DNA from: Acidobacteriota bacterium
GTDB taxonomy: Bacteria; Acidobacteriota; Terriglobia; Terriglobales; Acidobacteriaceae
DNA length: 64,000 bases
Direction: 5' to 3'
Assembly: GCA_013288805.1 (NCBI GenBank)
Contig: JABDBE010000006.1
Location: 1 to 64,000, forward strand
Shown here one piece after another: positions 44,456 to 53,902 of the stretch. The notes beneath the pieces were generated by a model. That model had not been told where the DNA came from. It saw nothing but the letters and a program-made list of their open reading frames with translations, and did no database searches. The translations under genes were made by a program, and so were the position numbers. Position 1 is the stretch's first letter; every line of letters begins with the position of its first letter.

Positions 44456-46126
44456 TTAAGCCGCGTTCGATATTGGGCGCTTGCGCCGAAGTGCGACAAA
44501 GACTCCGAGAGATAATGCGGTAACGACGGAAATAAGTCCTCCGAGAGTCCTATCCCAGGTACGCGTGAACACGATGCGCACGCGGTTCTCGCCGGCTGCA
44601 ACCGGGATCAATATTTGTCCAGTGACGTCTTGGGTGGAAGTGACGACTGCCTGGCCGTTCACTTCGACGCGCCACGCGGGATAGTTGAATAACCGCAATA
44701 CCAGTTCTCCGGGCTGCGTGAGCACGGTTGTAAACATCTTCGATTCAGCATTCCATTGTTGAATCTGAAGCTGTTGGATTTGGTTGGGAGTGTCGCTGTC
44801 ATCCTGAGCTACCCGGGGAGCGTCCTGCTTAATTTCGTACGGATCGGCTCCGATCGGTACGTATTCATCGGTGCCCTCATATCCTGCCCCGCTTTGCTGG
44901 TGTTCAAGCATCTCTCTGAAATCCGCAGACGTCTCCCACCATGGAGCCTGGATGCGATGCCAAACGAAAACGACGACGGCAAGCATAACGAGACAGATCA
45001 GCACGCGTACAAGCCAGCGCCGCGAAGCCAGGGTCGCGAGTAACGCTAGCGCGACATTCAAGCACAGCAGCCAGCGCCACGGGAGTTGGAGGTAGCGTAA
45101 CTCAGGCAGGTGATTCCAGAACCACGCGGTAAACGAAAAGTTGAGAAGAGTCGCAAATAGAGCCCAACCCACAAGCATCCACCAAACCCGAGGCTGTCGG
45201 CTTCTCCATGTACGGGAAAGAAACGCCGCAATCGCGAGCAGAATTATTTCCGTTGATGCCACTGCCGAGACGAGCAAGTTGAAACGATTGTGATCAACGT
45301 CGGCGAGTTTCACGAACAGGAAATTGTCCTGCGGGCGCACGCCGGGAGACAGCACTTCGGCGATGTTGACCCATCTTTGTTCATATGCCGCCGGTATCAG
45401 GAAAAATGCCGCAAGCGCCGCGCCGAACAAAACAGCAAGCGCGCCGCGGAGCAGGACTCGTGGCGAGCGCTTAAGAAATGCGAAAATCACGACCAACAGA
45501 ATCAGAGAATAGTTCAGTATTACGGCAGCGGGAATGTTCGTCAGCCAAGCTGCGGCTACGATCAGTGCCAGGGGGACCACTGCGTTTGTATTCTCATCGT
45601 CCGATCGCAGGACGTAGAGCAATAGCAGAGGCATGAGCGCGCCCGCCAGCAGTTCCGCGAACGCGCTTCGCCAATACACAATAACGACGAAGTAAGGATT
45701 TGCGGCGTAGAGTGCCGCTGCAAAAATCGCGTCGCGACGGCCCAACCAATTTCGTGCAAGAAGAAACATCGAACATCCGGAGAGCGTCAATCCGAGCCAG
45801 ACATAAGCGCCAGGAACAGCCTTCCACGGCAGCAGCGCTCCCAACGCAGCCCCGAGTGTCCATGAAACCGGCGGATAGAAAACGAATCGAGCCTCTCCGT
45901 ATCCGTACTGCGCGAGAGCAGCCCATCGCGGATAAATAATTCCCAACTTCCACTGGCCCAATACTTCCATCCAGGAGTTTACGTGGAACTCGAAATCGTG
46001 CCCTGAAGGACTGCCGAGAAAAAAGAATGGAAGAATCACTGCGAATGAGGCTGCCATCACCACGAGCAGAGGCAGGAGCGAAATGGGTCCGCCAACGGAA
46101 CTCGTCCCGACATCTTCCTGCTTCAT
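44456..46126 (-). CDS. Polytopic membrane protein, 6-pyruvoyl-tetrahydropterin-synthase-related type
   Basis: 556 aa from ATG 46126 with about a dozen hydrophobic helices. Early loop GSPSGHDFEFHVNSWMEVLGQWKLGIIYPRWAALAQYGYGEARFVFYPPVSW is the hallmark of the PF10131 membrane family and its glycosyltransferase-like relatives (Asp and His in a loop between helices 1 and 2). A C-terminal extracytoplasmic domain (FTTVLTQPGELVLRLFNYPAWRVEVNG) resembles the beta-sandwich of YfhO-like proteins. Probably handles lipid-linked sugars. The frame opens at 46216; ATG 46126 (MKQEDVG) has GGAG upstream and avoids 30 untypical residues. Confidence 0.72.
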   Translation of the reverse strand: MKQEDVGTSSVGGPISLLPLLVVMAASFAVILPFFFLGSPSGHDFEFHVNSWMEVLGQWKLGIIYPRWAALAQYGYGEARFVFYPPVSWTLGAALGALLPWKAVPGAYVWLGLTLSGCSMFLLARNWLGRRDAIFAAALYAANPYFVVIVYWRSAFAELLAGALMPLLLLYVLRSDDENTNAVVPLALIVAAAWLTNIPAAVILNYSLILLVVIFAFLKRSPRVLLRGALAVLFGAALAAFFLIPAAYEQRWVNIAEVLSPGVRPQDNFLFVKLADVDHNRFNLLVSAVASTEIILLAIAAFLSRTWRSRQPRVWWMLVGWALFATLLNFSFTAWFWNHLPELRYLQLPWRWLLCLNVALALLATLASRRWLVRVLICLVMLAVVVFVWHRIQAPWWETSADFREMLEHQQSGAGYEGTDEYVPIGADPYEIKQDAPRVAQDDSDTPNQIQQLQIQQWNAESKMFTTVLTQPGELVLRLFNYPAWRVEVNGQAVVTSTQDVTGQILIPVAAGENRVRIVFTRTWDRTLGGLISVVTALSLGVFVALRRKRPISNAA

Positions 46127-46282
46127 GACTCTTTGCTCCAAAGAAGACGAGTTCAGCAGGGAATTGCCTCCGGGCATCCAGATGCGGTCACAGAGATTGT
46201 GGCCTAAGGCAGGCAAATGGGCAATGTGGGATCAAGAGACTGTGGAAATGTGATGGGATTTCACGGGAAATTAACTTGGCTG

Positions 46283-46386
46283 CCACCTGCTGGAAATCGC
46301 CGCTGTTTAGACTTTGATCATTCGAGGTGGAACAGACCCGGCGCTGAGAGGTCCGCACGAGAGACGGCGTGCGGGCCTCTTGGTGT
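46283..46386 (+). ncRNA. Candidate small RNA ending in a Rho-independent terminator
   Basis: Plus-strand segment in the 293-bp gap between two leftward genes. CCACCT (46283-46288) can pair with AGGTGG (46325-46330), enclosing a 36-nt loop; then comes the strong hairpin 46347-46380 and GGTGTTTTT. No ORF, and no plus-strand gene on either side that would need a terminator here. The 5' end is unknown. I recognise no Rfam family. A small regulatory RNA is the best reading; a leftover attenuator is the alternative. Confidence 0.4.
46347..46386 (+). terminator. Rho-independent terminator in the gap 46217-46509
   Basis: 13-bp stem, 46347-46359 with 46368-46380, one T-G pair, 8-nt loop, then TGGTG and TTTTT at 46382-46390 region. 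The A-rich side on the other strand is absent, so it acts on plus-strand transcripts. To its right, 46430-46470 holds a degenerate REP-like GAGCGCAAAGGATGAC. Confidence 0.75.
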
Positions 46387-46509
46387 TTTTGGAGTGGGAT
46401 TTCTCGGGGCCGTGATTGGGGCCGGGGCACGAGCGCAAAGGATGACTACGCTCGAAATGACAAATATAAATTTATTGATAAGGGAACACGATTGGACCTA
46501 GCGCCATCT

Positions 46510-47643
46510 TCAGGCCGAGGTGACTTCTTCTGAGTTTCGCTGCTCTCGGAGCTTCTGCAGAAATTCTTCCTGGTTGAGTGTTTCGTGGCTGCGGAGCAAT
46601 TCCAGCAGGGGGTCGTCGAGTTCTTCCTTGGGTGGTGAGTCGGGCGGATTGTATTGGTCGCCGGCGGCAAGGATGCGTGGGGTAATCTGTAATGCAGGAA
46701 GCATCCCCGGACGACTGGTCAGAAATCCGATGAACCTTGCCACCTGGGCCCGCTCGTCGGTAGTACGCGCGGCGAACTCAATGCCCATGCCGAAGCCAGG
46801 GTGCATCACGCGAACCGTGCCTTCAGCCTGGACTTCGACGTCTTCTGCATTCAGACACAGGGTAATGCCTGAGCGCTCGGGAAAAGGCGATTCGGTTTCA
46901 ACGTAACATCCACCCAGACTGAGATCGGTCAGAGTACACTGCGAAACCGGTTCGGGATCCGGAGGCGGAATCTCGGGAGCGTTGGCGGCTACCCAGGTTT
47001 TCAGCGTGGCGCGAAGGCTTTCGGAGAGGTCGATGAAGCGTACGCCGGCTTGCCCATTGGGGCTGGCCCACGCGAGTTCTCCGCACGCCTGAATTTCTGT
47101 GTCGCTGTCGGGAAGATTGAAATGAACGCTGATCGTGGCGCCAGGGCACAGCGGCTGCGCCGCCAGAACGTCCATGCCATCTTCACTGAGATCGAGCAGA
47201 ATGCCTTCGAGAGGCGGCCCGTCCTGGACCTGAAGCTGTATCGGCACTTGTACAGGCACGCGGAAAGACCGCCGGCGTTCACGCTTGATGAGAGCGGTGG
47301 CGGCGCGCAAACTAGCTTCGGCCTGCTCCGCATCGATTGGTTTGTAGAGGATGAAATTGGCGCCCGCGCCGAACACGTTGCGCACCTTCGTTTTGTCGCT
47401 CAGCAGGGCAACGGTTACGGCTTTGACGCCGGAAGTCGTCTGGCTGGCATTCTGCAATACCAACGAGGCGCTGTGCGGATCATCGAAGTCAACGATAACC
47501 GAGTCAAACTTTTCTTCTGTCAAGCGGCACATGGATTCCGGATATCCACAGCTGGCGACCGCAACACCGCAGCGGGCGAGCAGCGGAGTCAAAACTGCCG
47601 CGGCCTCTTCGTCCTTGGATACCAATAGCGCTTGAAACGTCAT
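46510..47643 (-). CDS. Receiver-like protein with two PilZ domains
   Basis: 377 aa. Residues 1-115 resemble a response-regulator receiver, with D52 in SVIVDFDDP and Lys 101 in FILYKPID but little of the usual acidic pocket (KDEE at 10-13). First PilZ domain 121-225 has the full c-di-GMP signature R124-R-S-F-R128 and D151-LSEDG156. Second PilZ, about 233-330, keeps D240-LSLGG but lacks an RxxxR arm. Likely a c-di-GMP-binding regulator whose second PilZ no longer binds on its own. The C-terminal 50 residues are acidic and helical. It reads toward the gap with the candidate small RNA. Confidence 0.85.
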   Translation of the reverse strand: MTFQALLVSKDEEAAAVLTPLLARCGVAVASCGYPESMCRLTEEKFDSVIVDFDDPHSASLVLQNASQTTSGVKAVTVALLSDKTKVRNVFGAGANFILYKPIDAEQAEASLRAATALIKRERRRSFRVPVQVPIQLQVQDGPPLEGILLDLSEDGMDVLAAQPLCPGATISVHFNLPDSDTEIQACGELAWASPNGQAGVRFIDLSESLRATLKTWVAANAPEIPPPDPEPVSQCTLTDLSLGGCYVETESPFPERSGITLCLNAEDVEVQAEGTVRVMHPGFGMGIEFAARTTDERAQVARFIGFLTSRPGMLPALQITPRILAAGDQYNPPDSPPKEELDDPLLELLRSHETLNQEEFLQKLREQRNSEEVTSA

Positions 47644-47679
47644 ATGCTGCTCAAGTCCGGTGAATCAAATCCCCGTGGG

Positions 47680-47940
47680 CTAGGGCCAGCGAGGAGCCAC
47701 GCCGCGAGCCGGCTTGGCAGGGGCAGTGGTAGCGCCCGAAGGAGCCGCCGCAGCCTTGGCCGCGGTGCTGGGCTGCTCATCGACGTCGGCCAAAACCGCC
47801 GCGTCGTCGTCCTCGATTTCAGCCAGCAGAGGAGCCACTTCGCGCAATTTCTCGGCCGCCTGCTGCAGCAGTTCGATCTGCTTGGACAATTGTGCGTAGC
47901 GGGCCTGCTTGCGCCGCAGAACCTCATGAATATCCTTCAT
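47680..47940 (-). CDS. Small coiled-coil protein (86 aa)
   Basis: Starts MKDIHEVLRRKQARYAQLSKQIELLQQAAEKLREVAPLLAEIED, a heptad-patterned helix, followed by an Ala/Pro-rich low-complexity tail ending GVAPRWP. ATG 47940 has AGGGGGTT upstream; the in-frame start at 47985 lacks one. It precedes the receiver-PilZ gene by 36 bp and is probably cotranscribed with it. No named family; similar short helical proteins exist in Acidobacteria as I remember. It may be a dimerising accessory factor. Confidence 0.65.
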   Translation of the reverse strand: MKDIHEVLRRKQARYAQLSKQIELLQQAAEKLREVAPLLAEIEDDDAAVLADVDEQPSTAAKAAAAPSGATTAPAKPARGVAPRWP

Positions 47941-48242
47941 ACAACCCCCTGCTGCGAATCTAAGGAGGCGGCCAGCAATCGTCAATCGTTATAGCCTTTA
48001 GGCAGATTACGGCAGTAACCGGCCCGCACCGGGAAAGGCGCGAGTCTACTATCGAAAGTAGTTGAAAGATAGCCGTTTCGTGCCAGCAACTGGCACCAAT
48101 GTGGGATTTACATCTAAAAGGAGAAAAAATATTCTGTGGTCGAGCAGTTCTGGGGGAGGGCTGTTCGGGCGTCTCACGACTCGAAAGAGTTGCGAGGCGC
48201 TTCTTAATTTTTGGGAGTTCTTCTCTACGCCGCGCCAACGGC
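47941..48242. other. Intergenic stretch with small hairpins
   Basis: No gene seen between the divergent genes at 47940 and 48340. Two inverted repeats occur: CTACT-ATCGAA-AGTAG (48046-48061) and the perfect GTGCCAG-CAA-CTGGCAC (48080-48096). The latter is a plausible operator-type palindrome, since it lies upstream of the promoter at 48243. Confidence 0.45.
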
Positions 48243-48271
48243 TTGGCCCTCTTACCCAGGATGTGTACAAT
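48243..48271 (+). promoter_or_regulatory. Promoter of the 481-aa membrane protein
   Basis: TTGGCC at 48243-48248, 17-bp spacer, TACAAT at 48266-48271. Expected transcription start near 48278, leaving a leader of about 62 nt before TTG 48340. Confidence 0.55.
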
Positions 48272-48339
48272 CCCGGTCAGTCACTGCAAGAAAAAGATCA
48301 TATTGTGGATAGCCCCCAAGCCATTCGCGGAGACTCGCT

Positions 48340-49785
48340 TTGAAACTCAGGGATTTCCTGCTTCTGGCACTCCTCACTCTGGGAGCATTGCTGGTCCAGG
48401 GCTACCATCCTTGGGCGGAGGACGCGGCCCTTTACCTTCCGGGAGTCGAGAAAATCCTGCATCCGGAGCTTTTTCCTTTCAACGCGCAATTTTTCGAATC
48501 ACATGCCCACCTGACGTTGTTTCCGAACTTCATTGCCGCCTCGGTGCGAATGAGTCATCTGCCGCTGGAAGTCGTGGTCTTCTTTTGGCAAGTGACTTCT
48601 ATTTTTCTTTTTCTACTTGCGTGCCTGCAGTTAATCAGCCGGTGCTTTCCCGATGAAAAAGCGCGTTGGGCCGGTGTAGGGCTGATCGCCGCGCTCCTGA
48701 CTTTGCCAGTGGCTGGAACCGCTTTGTACATCCTGGATCAATACCTCAATCCGAGAAACTTGGTTGCTTTCGCCGCGATTTTCGCCGTCGTCAAGGTCAT
48801 CGATAGAAAGTATTTGCAGGCCGCGCTATTTCTCGCCTTTGCGGCGGCGATTCATCCGCTCATGTCCGTTTTTGTTCTCTCCTACTGTGTGGTGCTCCTA
48901 TGCATCGAGCAATTCGATCTACGGTACGCCAGTCTCGCCTGCCTGTTACCCTTCGGCATCTCATTCGATCCGCCCCCGCCGGCCTATCATCCCGTGGCGC
49001 TTTCGCATTCCTACTTCTACCTGCTGCGTTGGCAATGGTATGAATGGCTAGGCGCGATCGCGCCGCTCGCAATCCTATGGTGGTTCAGCCGGATAGCTCT
49101 TTCGCGACAGTTGCGTAACCTTGACCGGTTGTGCCGGGCGCTGATTGTTTATGAGCTGGTTTATTTGGTTACAGCAGTTGTGTTGTCGATCCCGGCACGG
49201 TTCGAGAGCCTGGCGCGGCTCCAGCCCATGCGCAGCTTGTACCTGCTCTATGTGCTTTTCTTTTTATTCGCAGGTGGCCTGCTGGGCGAGTACGTATTGA
49301 AGAATCGAGTTTGGCGATGGGTTGTTCTGTTTGTGCCCATCTGCGCGGGCATGTTTCTGGCCCAACGCGACTTGTTTCCCGCCAGCGCGCATGTTGAATG
49401 GCCGGGTGTGGCCTCGAAAAATCAATGGGTGCAGGCTTTCCAATGGATTCGAGCCAGCACCCCGTCTGATGCAATCTTCGCACTCGATCCCTGGTATATG
49501 CGCATTCCCGGCGAGGACGAGAACGGTTTTGAAGCGATTGCGCAACGAAGCATGCTAGCGGACGGGGTCAAAGCCAGCGGCGCTGTTTCAATGTTTCCTG
49601 CGATGGCAGATGAATGGCTTCGGCAAATGCAGGCGCAGAGCGGGTGGAGCAAGTTTCGACCGCAGGATTTTCGCCGCCTCCAGGCGCAATACGGAGTTAG
49701 CTGGGTGGTTCTGCAACAGCCAGGAATCGCGGGCCTTGATTGTCCTTATCGGAATGTTGCCGTGTTGGTTTGCAAAGTGGACTGA
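48340..49785 (+). CDS. Polytopic membrane protein, unknown (possible GT-C-like)
   Basis: 481 aa with 10 or so membrane helices. It begins MKLRDFLLLALLTLGALLVQGYHPWAEDAALYLPGVEKIL: an acidic loop after helix 1 (WAEDAALY) resembles the catalytic loop of GT-C glycosyltransferases. The extracytoplasmic C-terminus (WVQAFQWIRASTPSDAIFALDPWYMRIPGEDENGFEAIAQRSMLAD) resembles the tail of DUF-type oligosaccharide polymerases and YfhO-like proteins. Start TTG 48340 with GGAG 6 nt before it. Isolated; a role in polysaccharide or protein glycosylation is only an inference. Confidence 0.7.
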   Translation: MKLRDFLLLALLTLGALLVQGYHPWAEDAALYLPGVEKILHPELFPFNAQFFESHAHLTLFPNFIAASVRMSHLPLEVVVFFWQVTSIFLFLLACLQLISRCFPDEKARWAGVGLIAALLTLPVAGTALYILDQYLNPRNLVAFAAIFAVVKVIDRKYLQAALFLAFAAAIHPLMSVFVLSYCVVLLCIEQFDLRYASLACLLPFGISFDPPPPAYHPVALSHSYFYLLRWQWYEWLGAIAPLAILWWFSRIALSRQLRNLDRLCRALIVYELVYLVTAVVLSIPARFESLARLQPMRSLYLLYVLFFLFAGGLLGEYVLKNRVWRWVVLFVPICAGMFLAQRDLFPASAHVEWPGVASKNQWVQAFQWIRASTPSDAIFALDPWYMRIPGEDENGFEAIAQRSMLADGVKASGAVSMFPAMADEWLRQMQAQSGWSKFRPQDFRRLQAQYGVSWVVLQQPGIAGLDCPYRNVAVLVCKVD

Positions 49786-49837
49786 GGCCGAGCAAAGCGG
49801 CTGAACCCGTCCGACAAAAGATCACCTTTTCGGCGGG

Positions 49838-50653
49838 TTACTTGGCAGAGATGACGAAGTTGACAACGGCGGTTGCGTTATCACTGACGCTGACAGCCTT
49901 TTCCCAGGTCCGAGGTTCGGAAAAGAGAGGACGCTCAACTTTCTTTTCGGTCAGAACATCAAACGTCGATTGCTGCCCCAGGACTTGCCAGCCCTCGTGC
50001 CAGGCAACAAGCTCGTACTCTCCTGGCGGAACATCGGTTAACACAAACGCACCGTTCTCGTCGGTCACAGCGTAATACGGATGCGGCGCGACGAACATCT
50101 CGGCATTCATCCACACATGCCCGCCATTGCATTTCAGGTTCACCAACCCCGGAGTATTCATATCGCGAGAAACGGTCTGATTCTGGAAAGGAAAGGGGAG
50201 GTTGTAAGTGGCTGCACCGTCCATGTGGATGGTGTGAAGAGTGGCGTCCGAACTCTTCATCTGCAGGGTGCTACGTTCGGGAACCAATAAAATATGAGGT
50301 TCGTAGCGGCATAGATGCTGATCAAGGGAACGGCGCTCGGGAGGCAAGTCAAATGCTTTCCCACCGGAGATGCTCTTGATGAATACGACTGTATTCGCGA
50401 CACCGCCCTGCGGGCCAATAATCAGCCGTTCCAGATCGCGGGTTTTGTGCGAATCGGGATCGCAGATTTGCGGATCTTTTGTGATGGTAAGCCGAGCAGG
50501 GTGGGGTTCCGGTCCCGACCACTTGACCGTCCCTTTGATGACTCCGCCGTTAGCGACGGATATAACTTTGTATTCGCTGCTTTGACCTGCGGCCTTGTGT
50601 GCCCCGGTCAATAGCAATCCTACTGCAGCCGCAAATAAAGCAATTCTGAACAT
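49838..50653 (-). CDS. Secreted carboxypeptidase-regulatory-like / cupredoxin-like protein
   Basis: 271 aa from ATG 50653 with signal peptide through AHKAAGQ. N-terminal beta domain with NGGVIKGTVKWSGPEPHPARL, then VVFIKSISGGKAFDLPPERRSLDQHLCRYEPHILLVPERSTLQMKSSDATLHTIH, and a C-terminal carboxypeptidase-regulatory-like unit YYAVTDENGAFVLTDVPPGEYELVAWHEGW. The HTIH and NLKCNGGHVWMNAEMFV segments recall the copper ligands of a plastocyanin fold. Exported electron or adhesion function possible. The frame can start upstream at TTG 50701. It lies between convergent and parallel genes with no clear operon. Confidence 0.65.
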   Translation of the reverse strand: MFRIALFAAAVGLLLTGAHKAAGQSSEYKVISVANGGVIKGTVKWSGPEPHPARLTITKDPQICDPDSHKTRDLERLIIGPQGGVANTVVFIKSISGGKAFDLPPERRSLDQHLCRYEPHILLVPERSTLQMKSSDATLHTIHMDGAATYNLPFPFQNQTVSRDMNTPGLVNLKCNGGHVWMNAEMFVAPHPYYAVTDENGAFVLTDVPPGEYELVAWHEGWQVLGQQSTFDVLTEKKVERPLFSEPRTWEKAVSVSDNATAVVNFVISAK

Positions 50654-50782
50654 CCTCACCAACTTTAAAGCGATGCTATGTCTGAGTTTTAGACAGGTCA
50701 AGTAACTAAGGTAATTGCCAACGATCCAGTCTGGGATTGAGGTTGACGACTGACCGAAGGATTGCCGTTCGGGTCGTTGGTT

Positions 50783-53700
50783 TTAATCTGCGTGGCTTGC
50801 GGCGGGCGACACCGGGCCAGGCAGTTCGCTCCGCTTGCGACTGGACCGCAGTCGCAGCCGATCCATGTACAGGTACACGACAGGAGTCGTGAACAAGGTC
50901 AAGGCTTGACTGACAATCAATCCGCCCACGATAGTGAGGCCTAGAGGCCGCCGAAGTTCAGAACCGGTTCCCGTACCCAGAGCCAGCGGCAGCCCTCCGA
51001 GTAGAGCTGCTGCCGTCGTCATCATGATCGGGCGGAAGCGCAGTACGCAAGCTTCGTAAATTGCGTCGACCGGCGCTTTTCCTTCTTTCCGTTCCGCTTC
51101 AAGAGCAAAGTCGATCATCATGATGGCGTTCTTTTTGACCAGGCCGATCAGCAGAATGATGCCGATCAGTCCGATCACATTGAGTTCATTATGCGTGATT
51201 TTGAGCGCCAGGAGAGCGCCGACGCCAGCCGAAGGAATCGTCGAGAGAATGGTAACGGGATGGATGTAGCTCTCGTAGAGAATCCCTAGAACGATATACA
51301 CCGCGAGCAACGCTGTGATGATCAGGACCGACTGGTTGGCCAGCGAATCCTTGAAAGCTGCGGCGGTTCCCTGAAAACTGGCGTGAATGGTTGCGGGAAA
51401 ATTGATAGACCGCTCGGCCGTTTCAATGGCAGTGGTAGCTTGGCCAAGAGATATTCCGGGGGCGAGATTGAAGGAAATCGTTACCGCCGGCCATTGCCCT
51501 TGGTGATTAACGCCGAGTGAGGTGTTGGCAGGTCCGAAGTGCGCGAACGCCGATAGTGGAACCATGTTGCCATTGGAAGAGTGAACGTAGACACTCTCGA
51601 GCGTGTCGGGGCTCTGCTGAAATTTTGGATCCACTTCCATCACGACGTGATACTGATTGAGCGGCTCGTAGATTGTCGAAACAAACCTCTGTCCAAAAGC
51701 GTCGTAAAGCACGTTGTCGATGTCCGCTGCGGCCACGCCCAACCGCCCAGCCGTGTCACGATCAATAATCACGTTCGCTTCCAGGCCTTTATCCTGCTGA
51801 TCCGTGTTTACCTGCTGCAACTGTGGCAGGGCACGCATCTTTTGCAGCAATTGGGGCGCCCACGTGTTGAGTTGATTCAGATCCTCTCCCTGAAGCGTGT
51901 ACTGATACTGCGCCTGACTCAAGCGACCGCCAATCTGCAGGTCTTGCTGCCCGTACATGAAAAGCGTGGCACCCGGGACTTCCGCGAACTTCTGGCTCAA
52001 TTCAATAATCACCTGATCGGCAGTCAGCTTCCGCTCACCCTGGGGTTTTAGGGTGATGAACATCCGTCCCTGGTTCATCGCGGTGGTGCCGCCACAAAAG
52101 CCGATCATGGTGGAGACATTCGGATCGTGCATTCCGATGTCGACGTAGCGTCGCATCTTGCGGCTCATGGCATCGAAAGAGATGTCCTGTGCCGCCTGCA
52201 CCGAGCCCTGAATCCGGCCGGTATCCTGCTGCGGGAAAAATCCCTTGGGAACATCTTTAAAGAGGTAGACACTGAAGCAAGCGGTCGCAATTGTGATTAG
52301 CAACACGGCAAACTGATGACGCAGCACCCACCTTAGGCTGACGCTGTAAAAGTGTAAGACGCCATCGAAGATTTTCTCGCTAAACTTGTAAGCCCTCCCA
52401 TGCTTTTCCTCATGAAGGGGTTTGAGCAACTGGGCGCACATGGTCGGTGTCGTGGTGAGTGAGACCGCCAGAGACACAGCGATCGCGATACTCAGGGTGA
52501 CTGCGAATTCCCGGAATAGACGACCGATAATTCCGCCCATCATTAAAATCGGGATGAAGACCGCGATCAGAGATGTGCTCATCGAGAGCACGGTAAAACC
52601 AATTTCGCGGGCACCACGAAACGCGGCCTGGACAGGCGCCATCCCTTGCTCAAGATACCGAGTAATGTTTTCGAGCACCACGATCGCGTCGTCTACCACG
52701 AAGCCAGTCGAGATCGCGAGCGCCATCATCGACAGATTGTCGAGGCTGTAATCCAGAAGGTACATGACGCCAAATGTGCCAATCAGGGACAGCGGCACCG
52801 CAATGCTCGGAATGATCGTCGCTCGCACCGTCCGCAGAAAAACGAATACCACCAGGATGACTAGAGCCACAGAAATCAGAAGCGTGATTTCAATGTCGTG
52901 CAACGAAGCACGAACCGTAGTGGTGCGGTCCGAGACCACCTCAAGCTTGATCGCAGGGGAAATGGAGGCTCGAAGCTGGGGTAGCAGGGCAAGCACATTG
53001 TCGACGGTCGAGATGATGTTCGCGCCGGGTTGGCGGAAAATAACCAGGATAACGGCGCGTTTGCCATTCGAGAGACCGTAGATATGAGCGTCTTCGACCG
53101 AATCGTTTACCTCCCCCACATCGCTGAGACGAACCGGGGCTCCGGTGGTCTTGTTGTACGCTACGATCAGCGGGCGATAGTCGACCGCGCGCGTGATTTG
53201 ATCGTTATCGTTGATGGTCCAGTCGTTGACCCCATTGGCCAGGTGACCCTTGGGGCTATTTGCATTCGCCGCCCCTAAAGCTGCCCGGACGGCATCCAGC
53301 CCAACCCCGGTGTTGTTGAGCAGATTTGGATCCAACTCCGCTCGCACCGCTGGATTCGCCCCGCCAGCTACATAAACTTGTCCCACACCACTGACCTGCG
53401 CCAGTTTCTGCGAAAGGATGGAGTTCGCCTGATCGTAAATATTCGGAAGGGTCACGCTGTCGGAGGTCATCGACATGATCAAAATCGGCGCCTCCGCCGG
53501 ATTTACTTTGCGATACCAGGGATTGCCCGGCAGGTACGAAGGCAACTGGCTGCGCGCAGCATTAATCGCTGCCTGGACATCGCGGGCAGCCGCATCAATA
53601 TTGCGGTTCAGATCGAACTGCAGAACAATGCCAGTCGCTCCCAACTGGCTGATCGAGGTCATCTGATTGATGCCGGCAATCCGGCCGAATTGCCGCTCCA

Positions 53701-53899
53701 GCGGAGTCGCAACCGCGGACGCCATGGTTTCCGGACTGGCTCCAGGCAAGCTTGCCGAGACTTGAATTACCGGAAATTCCACCTCCGGAAGTGGCGATAC
53801 AGGCAGCTTAGTGAAAGCGAGCGCTCCTGACATTAACAGTGCCAACGTCAACAAGGACGTTCCAATCGGCCGTTTAATGAAGGGAGCGGAAATATTCAT
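50783..53899 (-). CDS. RND-family efflux pump, MdtC-like
   Basis: 1038 aa inner-membrane proton-driven pump of the HAE1 family. MNISAPFIKRPIGTSLLTLALLMSGALAFTKLPVSPLPEVEFPVIQVSASLPGASPETMA at the N-terminus; proton-relay acidic pair in [23 protein letters not shown]; periplasmic porter and docking domains; late [25 protein letters not shown] and C-terminal LTLFTTPVVYLYMDRL. Starts 3 bp after the stop of the second pump gene. The two pumps differ along their length, as MdtB and MdtC do, and probably form mixed trimers. Substrate not predictable; no outer-membrane TolC gene in the window. Confidence 0.93.
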   Translation of the reverse strand: MNISAPFIKRPIGTSLLTLALLMSGALAFTKLPVSPLPEVEFPVIQVSASLPGASPETMASAVATPLERQFGRIAGINQMTSISQLGATGIVLQFDLNRNIDAAARDVQAAINAARSQLPSYLPGNPWYRKVNPAEAPILIMSMTSDSVTLPNIYDQANSILSQKLAQVSGVGQVYVAGGANPAVRAELDPNLLNNTGVGLDAVRAALGAANANSPKGHLANGVNDWTINDNDQITRAVDYRPLIVAYNKTTGAPVRLSDVGEVNDSVEDAHIYGLSNGKRAVILVIFRQPGANIISTVDNVLALLPQLRASISPAIKLEVVSDRTTTVRASLHDIEITLLISVALVILVVFVFLRTVRATIIPSIAVPLSLIGTFGVMYLLDYSLDNLSMMALAISTGFVVDDAIVVLENITRYLEQGMAPVQAAFRGAREIGFTVLSMSTSLIAVFIPILMMGGIIGRLFREFAVTLSIAIAVSLAVSLTTTPTMCAQLLKPLHEEKHGRAYKFSEKIFDGVLHFYSVSLRWVLRHQFAVLLITIATACFSVYLFKDVPKGFFPQQDTGRIQGSVQAAQDISFDAMSRKMRRYVDIGMHDPNVSTMIGFCGGTTAMNQGRMFITLKPQGERKLTADQVIIELSQKFAEVPGATLFMYGQQDLQIGGRLSQAQYQYTLQGEDLNQLNTWAPQLLQKMRALPQLQQVNTDQQDKGLEANVIIDRDTAGRLGVAAADIDNVLYDAFGQRFVSTIYEPLNQYHVVMEVDPKFQQSPDTLESVYVHSSNGNMVPLSAFAHFGPANTSLGVNHQGQWPAVTISFNLAPGISLGQATTAIETAERSINFPATIHASFQGTAAAFKDSLANQSVLIITALLAVYIVLGILYESYIHPVTILSTIPSAGVGALLALKITHNELNVIGLIGIILLIGLVKKNAIMMIDFALEAERKEGKAPVDAIYEACVLRFRPIMMTTAAALLGGLPLALGTGTGSELRRPLGLTIVGGLIVSQALTLFTTPVVYLYMDRLRLRSSRKRSELPGPVSPAASHAD

Positions 53900-53902
53900 G
53901 AC

